NCBI GenBank assembly: GCA_004357415.1
Contig: SMVY01000006.1
Location: 1 to 9,130, forward strand
Length of the DNA: 9,130 nucleotides
From: Gemmatimonadota bacterium
Lineage (GTDB): Bacteria > Gemmatimonadota > Gemmatimonadetes > Gemmatimonadales > GWC2-71-9
Direction: 5' to 3'
Shown one piece after another: positions 6,064-9,130 of this stretch (its first letter is position 1; each line of letters begins with the position of its first letter). Under the pieces are notes generated by a model that had not been told where the DNA came from, ran no database searches, and saw only the letters and a list, made by a program, of their open reading frames with translations. Made by a program: the position numbers and the translations under genes.

Positions 6064-6459
6064 ATGGCCAACCTGTTTGATCGGCTGAACAAGGAACTGG
6101 AAGACTTCGGCAAGAAGGCCCAGTCGGCGTTTGATGAGGGCCGGGTCCGGCTCGATTTGATGCGGCTCCGGCGGAAGCAGGACAACACCGCCCGGGATCT
6201 GGGACTGCTTTATCATCAGAAGAAGCGGGGCGATGGAGCCGACAAGGAGCAGATCGAGACGATGCTCACCCGGCTGGACGATCTCAAGAGCAAGACCGCC
6301 GAACTCGAGGAGCAGATTCGGGACGCCCGGGCCGCGGCCACGGTGGGCGAGGAGCCGGCCCCCGAAGCCGACACCGCAGAAGCCGAGATTGTCGAAGAGG
6401 CTGTGGTCGAAGAGGCCGAAGAACCGGCCGGCGAGAAAAAGGACGAAAAGAGCGACTGA
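6064..6459 (+). CDS. Small coiled-coil protein with acidic tail, unknown function
   Basis: A 131-residue protein with no family I can name with confidence. Residues 1-55 (MANLFDRLNKELEDFGKKAQ onward) are a charged amphipathic helix with many lysines and arginines. Residues 60-92 (EQIETMLTRLDDLKSKTAEL and beyond) have the heptad pattern of a coiled coil. From 96 on the chain is rich in glutamate, alanine and proline and ends KKDEKSD, probably unfolded. There is no signal peptide or membrane segment, so it is likely cytoplasmic. I chose ATG 6064 because GAGGAG (6051-6056) lies 7 bases before it; the in-frame GTG 6016 lies upstream of the likely transcription start. The N-terminal helix resembles the start of some small coiled-coil or zinc-ribbon proteins, which is not enough to give a function. 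It stands alone, with its own promoter. Confidence 0.85.
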   Translation: MANLFDRLNKELEDFGKKAQSAFDEGRVRLDLMRLRRKQDNTARDLGLLYHQKKRGDGADKEQIETMLTRLDDLKSKTAELEEQIRDARAAATVGEEPAPEADTAEAEIVEEAVVEEAEEPAGEKKDEKSD

Positions 6460-6461
6460 AG

Positions 6462-6479
6462 TCGGAGCGCGCGCTCCGA
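6462..6479. terminator. Perfect 18-base palindrome after the coiled-coil gene
   Basis: TCGGAGCGCGCGCTCCGA reads the same on both strands and begins 3 bases after the stop at 6457-6459. It could fold into a short GC-rich hairpin. No T-run follows, so termination is only a likely role. Confidence 0.45.
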
Positions 6480-6493
6480 AGGCGGCAGCAGAT

Positions 6494-6575
6494 GGTAACG
6501 GGCGGTAGGGCGGTAGGGCGGTAAACTCCCCTACCGCCTGTTACCACCCGTTACCGACTCTACCGCCTTACCGCC
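6494..6575. repeat. Octamer repeat cluster and inverted repeat between convergent genes
   Basis: Three head-to-tail octamers GGCGGTAG, GGCGGTAG and GGCGGTAA (6501-6524) face the complementary units CTACCGCC (6531 and 6560) and TTACCGCC (6568-6575). Outer arms GGTAACGGG (6494-6502) and CCCGTTACC (6547-6555), with inner GGCGGTAGGG (6501-6510) and CCCTACCGCC (6529-6538), allow a hairpin. It lies between the ends of two converging genes and may act as a terminator in both directions. The last octamer supplies the TAA stop of the minus-strand amidohydrolase. Confidence 0.7.
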
Positions 6576-7890
6576 CTTCATACTCCGGCGGCAACTCCCT
6601 ATACCGCTCCAGCAACTCCTTCTGCCGGCTCTCCATGCTCTGCTCGGTGCCCCGGATGAATACGTGAGCCGGTGCGCCGGAAAAATCGAGCGGATCGCCG
6701 TCCCACACGACCACATTGGCCACCTTGCCGACGGCGATCGATCCGTAGTCTTGCAGGCCGAACGCCCGGGCCGGGCCGCTGGTGATGGCGCGGAACGCCT
6801 CTTGCCGCGGCAAGCCGTTGCGCACCGCCATCCCGGCGGCGAACCGGAGGTTGCGCGGACCGCCGGCATCCGATTCATACAAGAGGACCGGGACACCGGC
6901 CTCGTGTAACAGGCTGGCATTGTCGTAGCGGGTGGCCAGGCCGTCGAACGACGGTATGTTGTCGAACGGGTTGACGACGACCGGAACGAACCGTTCAGCG
7001 AGTTTGTCGGCGATCTTCCACGCCTCGGCGCCGCCCAGGATTATCAGATCGAGGTGGTACTCGTCCGCCAGTCGGAGGGCGTTCTCCAGGTCACTGACAC
7101 GGTTGGCCCACACCGCCAGTGGAATCTCTCCGTCCAGCACCGGCCACAAAGCCGCCAATTCCTCCGCCGGCGCCGCCAGATCTCGCATGTCCCGCTCTTC
7201 GTAGTCGACCTCGCGCGCCCGCAGCACCTCGGCGTCGTTGAACAGCCGGCGGAGCAGGGCCATGACCCCGGCTCGCGAACCTCCGCCGGCCGCTTTCGAA
7301 GAACTTCCCAGGTTCATCACCATCACCGCCGGTGAGCGCACCACCATCTGTTCGATGGTGACGCCATCGAGGTCGATGGCAACGCCCTCTCCCGGGAGCA
7401 ACCCTCCTACCGGCAGCGCCAGCACCGTTGTCACGCCGCCGACACGGGTGGGCGGGATGCGAGTGCTGGCCGGGTTGATTCCTTCGAGCACGTTGAAGGA
7501 CGGTGTGACCGCCCCTTGCTTGCTCCCCTCGCGGGTAGCGCTCACGGCACCGACCTCGGTGAGGCCCAGCCCGGTGACGCTGTGGATGAACCCCGGCGTC
7601 ACCAGCCGGCCCGCCGCATCGATTCGCCGTGCCCCTGCCGGGATGGCGACCTCAGGACCTACCGCAGTGATCCTGCCGCCTTCCATCAGCACCGTGGCGC
7701 CTTCCAGCGCCGGCGCTTCGTCCTGGTATACCGTGGCGTTAATGATCGCCGTCGACTGCGCCCCGGCATTGGTAAGCCCCAGCGTCACGAGAAGCAGCCC
7801 CAGCAGTACCCCCCGATCAACGGCCCGCCATACCGCCCTACCGCCATACCGCCTTACCGCCCTACCGCCTGACCGCCCTTTCTGTCTCAT
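6568..7890 (-). CDS. Exported amidohydrolase-family protein, probably without a working metal site
   Basis: A 440-residue protein of the amidohydrolase superfamily (imidazolonepropionase-like branch). A signal peptide covers about 1-45: basic residues, then VLLGLLLVTLGLTNAGAQS. The N-terminal beta-sandwich (ATVLMEGGRITAVGPEVAIP) and the C-terminal segment (LQDYGSIAVGKVANVVVWDGDPL, 379-401) are intact. The metal site is not: where relatives have a His-x-His after PG-I-D, this protein reads V105-T106-G107 within PGFIHSVTGLG. Trp261 stands in AVWANRVSDLE where relatives commonly have a histidine, and GGAEAWKIAD (286-295) has no histidine in its strand. An aspartate remains in YESDAGG (Asp341). 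A binding or structural role, or a different chemistry, is likelier than standard hydrolysis. The ATG overlaps the previous gene's stop (ATGA at 7887-7890), so the two are probably translated together. Octamer repeats encode residues 4-22 and the stop codon. Confidence 0.9.
   Translation of the reverse strand: MRQKGRSGGRAVRRYGGRAVWRAVDRGVLLGLLLVTLGLTNAGAQSTAIINATVYQDEAPALEGATVLMEGGRITAVGPEVAIPAGARRIDAAGRLVTPGFIHSVTGLGLTEVGAVSATREGSKQGAVTPSFNVLEGINPASTRIPPTRVGGVTTVLALPVGGLLPGEGVAIDLDGVTIEQMVVRSPAVMVMNLGSSSKAAGGGSRAGVMALLRRLFNDAEVLRAREVDYEERDMRDLAAPAEELAALWPVLDGEIPLAVWANRVSDLENALRLADEYHLDLIILGGAEAWKIADKLAERFVPVVVNPFDNIPSFDGLATRYDNASLLHEAGVPVLLYESDAGGPRNLRFAAGMAVRNGLPRQEAFRAITSGPARAFGLQDYGSIAVGKVANVVVWDGDPLDFSGAPAHVFIRGTEQSMESRQKELLERYRELPPEYEGR
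7830..7877 (-). repeat. Six octamer repeats inside the amidohydrolase signal peptide
   Basis: Read on the coding strand, the units are GGCGGTCA, GGCGGTAG, GGCGGTAA, GGCGGTAT, GGCGGTAG and GGCGGTAT, without gaps. Since 8 and 3 share no factor, the protein repeats every 8 residues (RSGGRAVR, RYGGRAVW). A further partial unit, GGCGGGCC, follows. The units in the phase where TAA or TAG would stop translation are exactly the ones with TCA, TAT and GCC. Confidence 0.85.
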
Positions 7891-9130
7891 CGTCCCACCC
7901 CCGGGGCACCCTGGCCCAGATTGAAATCGGTCTCAGGTTGGCGGGCCGGGTCGTTGCGATCGAACACCAGCCAGCCGTCGTTGTAGACCTGTTCGGCCTT
8001 GCTGTAGACCGAGAACGGGTCGCCCGACCACAGGACCACGTCGGCGTGCTTGCCGACTTCCAGGGTCCCGGTGGTGCCGTCGATGCCCAAGGCCCACGCC
8101 GGGTTGGCGGTGATCCACCTGATGGCCTGTTCCCGGGTCACGTCGATGCCGGCCCGCTGCGCCGCGTACAGCGCCTTGGCGGCTTCCTGGTTGAGCCGTT
8201 GGATGCCGCTGGCGTCGTCGGAATGGATGATGGCGGTGGCGCCGGCCTGCTCCAGCAGACCCGCATTCTCGGGGATGCCGTCGTATGCTTCCATCTTGAA
8301 GCCCCACCAATCGGCCCAGACCGACGCCGCGGTGCCTTCGGCCGCCAGCAGGTCGGCGATCTTGTAGGCTTCCACCCCGTGGTGGAACGACCGGATGGTA
8401 AAGCCGAACTCACGGCCCAGGTCCATCATCTGCACCATCTCGTCGGCCCGGTAGCAGTGATTGTGGACGTAGATGTCGCCCCGCAGCACTCCGGCGATCG
8501 TTTCCCACTTGAGGTCCCTGGTCGGCGGATCACCGTTCGGGTCGGCGTCCCACTTGTCCCAGCGGCTTTGGTACGCCTCAGCTTCGATGAACGCCTGGCG
8601 GTAGCCTGCCATGTTGCCCATGCGGGTGGACGGACCGTCGGGGCGCCCCCTGTAAACCCGTTTGGGATTTTCGCCACAGGCCATCTTCATGCCGTAGGGC
8701 GCCCCGGGGTATTTCATCCCCTGGACCGTCCTCGACGGCACCATGCGCAGCGTCACCGACCTGCCACCGATCAGGTTGGCCGAGCCGGGCAGCACCTGAA
8801 TGACCGTGACGCCGCCGGCGATGGCCAGGGGGATCTTGGGATCCTGCGGCCAGACGCTGTGCTCGGCCCACACCTGTGCTGTCACCGGGTCGGTGGCCTC
8901 GTTTCCGTCGCTTTCGGCCCTGGTGCCGGGCGCCGCGTACACCCCGATGTGGCTGTGCGTATCGATGATGCCCGGCGTTACGTACTTGCCGGTACCGTCC
9001 ACCACCATCGCTCCTGACGGCACGGTGACATCACTGCCGATGCCGGTGATCAGCCCGTTCTCGAACGCGATCGAAGCACCGGTGATCTCGGAACCGGTCG
9101 CCGTTAGAATGGTAGCGTTTTGGATCACCA
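7887..9130 (-). CDS. Amidohydrolase with intact metal ligands (5' end outside window)
   Basis: At least 413 residues of an amidohydrolase-superfamily metal enzyme that would hydrolyse an amide or cyclic amide bond. Counted from the GTG at 9126-9128, the metal ligands are His58 and His60 (DTHSHIG), a histidine in YVHNHCYRADE (222 or 224), one in SFHHGVEA (249-250) and an aspartate in IIHSDDASG (304-305). The family stretch GENPKRVYRGRPDG (152-165), then TRMG, is present, as is the closing segment GTLEVGKHADVVLWSGDPFSVY. The frame is open to the window end, and the visible part begins at the first beta-strand (VIQNATILTATG), so the GTG is probably an internal valine and a signal peptide lies outside. 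Its stop overlaps the start of the next gene, a paralogue lacking the metal ligands. Substrate unknown; peptide-like or cyclic imide substrates are plausible. Confidence 0.93.
   Translation of the reverse strand, partial: VIQNATILTATGSEITGASIAFENGLITGIGSDVTVPSGAMVVDGTGKYVTPGIIDTHSHIGVYAAPGTRAESDGNEATDPVTAQVWAEHSVWPQDPKIPLAIAGGVTVIQVLPGSANLIGGRSVTLRMVPSRTVQGMKYPGAPYGMKMACGENPKRVYRGRPDGPSTRMGNMAGYRQAFIEAEAYQSRWDKWDADPNGDPPTRDLKWETIAGVLRGDIYVHNHCYRADEMVQMMDLGREFGFTIRSFHHGVEAYKIADLLAAEGTAASVWADWWGFKMEAYDGIPENAGLLEQAGATAIIHSDDASGIQRLNQEAAKALYAAQRAGIDVTREQAIRWITANPAWALGIDGTTGTLEVGKHADVVLWSGDPFSVYSKAEQVYNDGWLVFDRNDPARQPETDFNLGQGAPGVGR

Noticed and set aside
6494..6575. A CRISPR array, because of short regular repeats.
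   Set aside because: The units are 8 bases long and contiguous without spacers, and no cas gene is visible.
7938..9017. A long plus-strand open frame opposite the upstream amidohydrolase.
   Set aside because: It is the antisense shadow of a clear amidohydrolase gene, a common effect in GC-rich DNA.

Overview
The window is GC-rich chromosomal DNA from a bacterium, with GC-rich third codon positions throughout. The gene set (RNase E/G followed by ribosomal proteins L21 and L27, a secreted P1-type peptidase, an acyl-CoA dehydrogenase and secreted amidohydrolases) would suit a protein- and peptide-degrading heterotroph. My best guess is a Gemmatimonadota or Acidobacteriota-like lineage, from the general look of the proteins; no marker in the window proves it.

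Layout, left to right. Bases 1-267 hold the C-terminal end of an unrecognised protein. Its stop codon overlaps the GTG start of an exported P1 (DmpA/BapA, S58) peptidase (264-1415). A repeat-rich gap with two overlapping palindromes leads to an acyl-CoA dehydrogenase (1575-2798). About 480 bases without a convincing gene follow, with an AT-rich start. Next comes an RNase E/G (best start TTG 3282, ending at 4919), whose stop codon sits inside a 25-bp hairpin, then a large G-rich inverted repeat, a promoter, and rplU-rpmA (5181-5769) closed by a strong hairpin terminator. A second repeat-rich gap with a promoter precedes a small coiled-coil protein with an acidic tail (6064-6459). The rest lies on the minus strand: two overlapping amidohydrolase genes, 7887-9130 (cut by the window edge, metal ligands present) and 6568-7890 (metal ligands largely lost).

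The peptidase and the two amidohydrolases probably act outside the cytoplasm on peptides or related amides, and the acyl-CoA dehydrogenase in fatty-acid or branched amino-acid breakdown. The RNase E/G, rplU and rpmA group is a housekeeping block for RNA processing and ribosome assembly.

The most unusual feature is a short 8-base repeat (GGCGGTAN or its complement) in three places. Two lie at or between gene boundaries. The third lies inside the second amidohydrolase, where it encodes the basic start of its signal peptide; the stop codon of that gene comes from another copy. I see no CRISPR array, transposase, tRNA or rRNA gene, and no clear multi-gene system new to science; the novelty here is in repeats, hairpins and an apparently inactive enzyme paired with an active-looking one.
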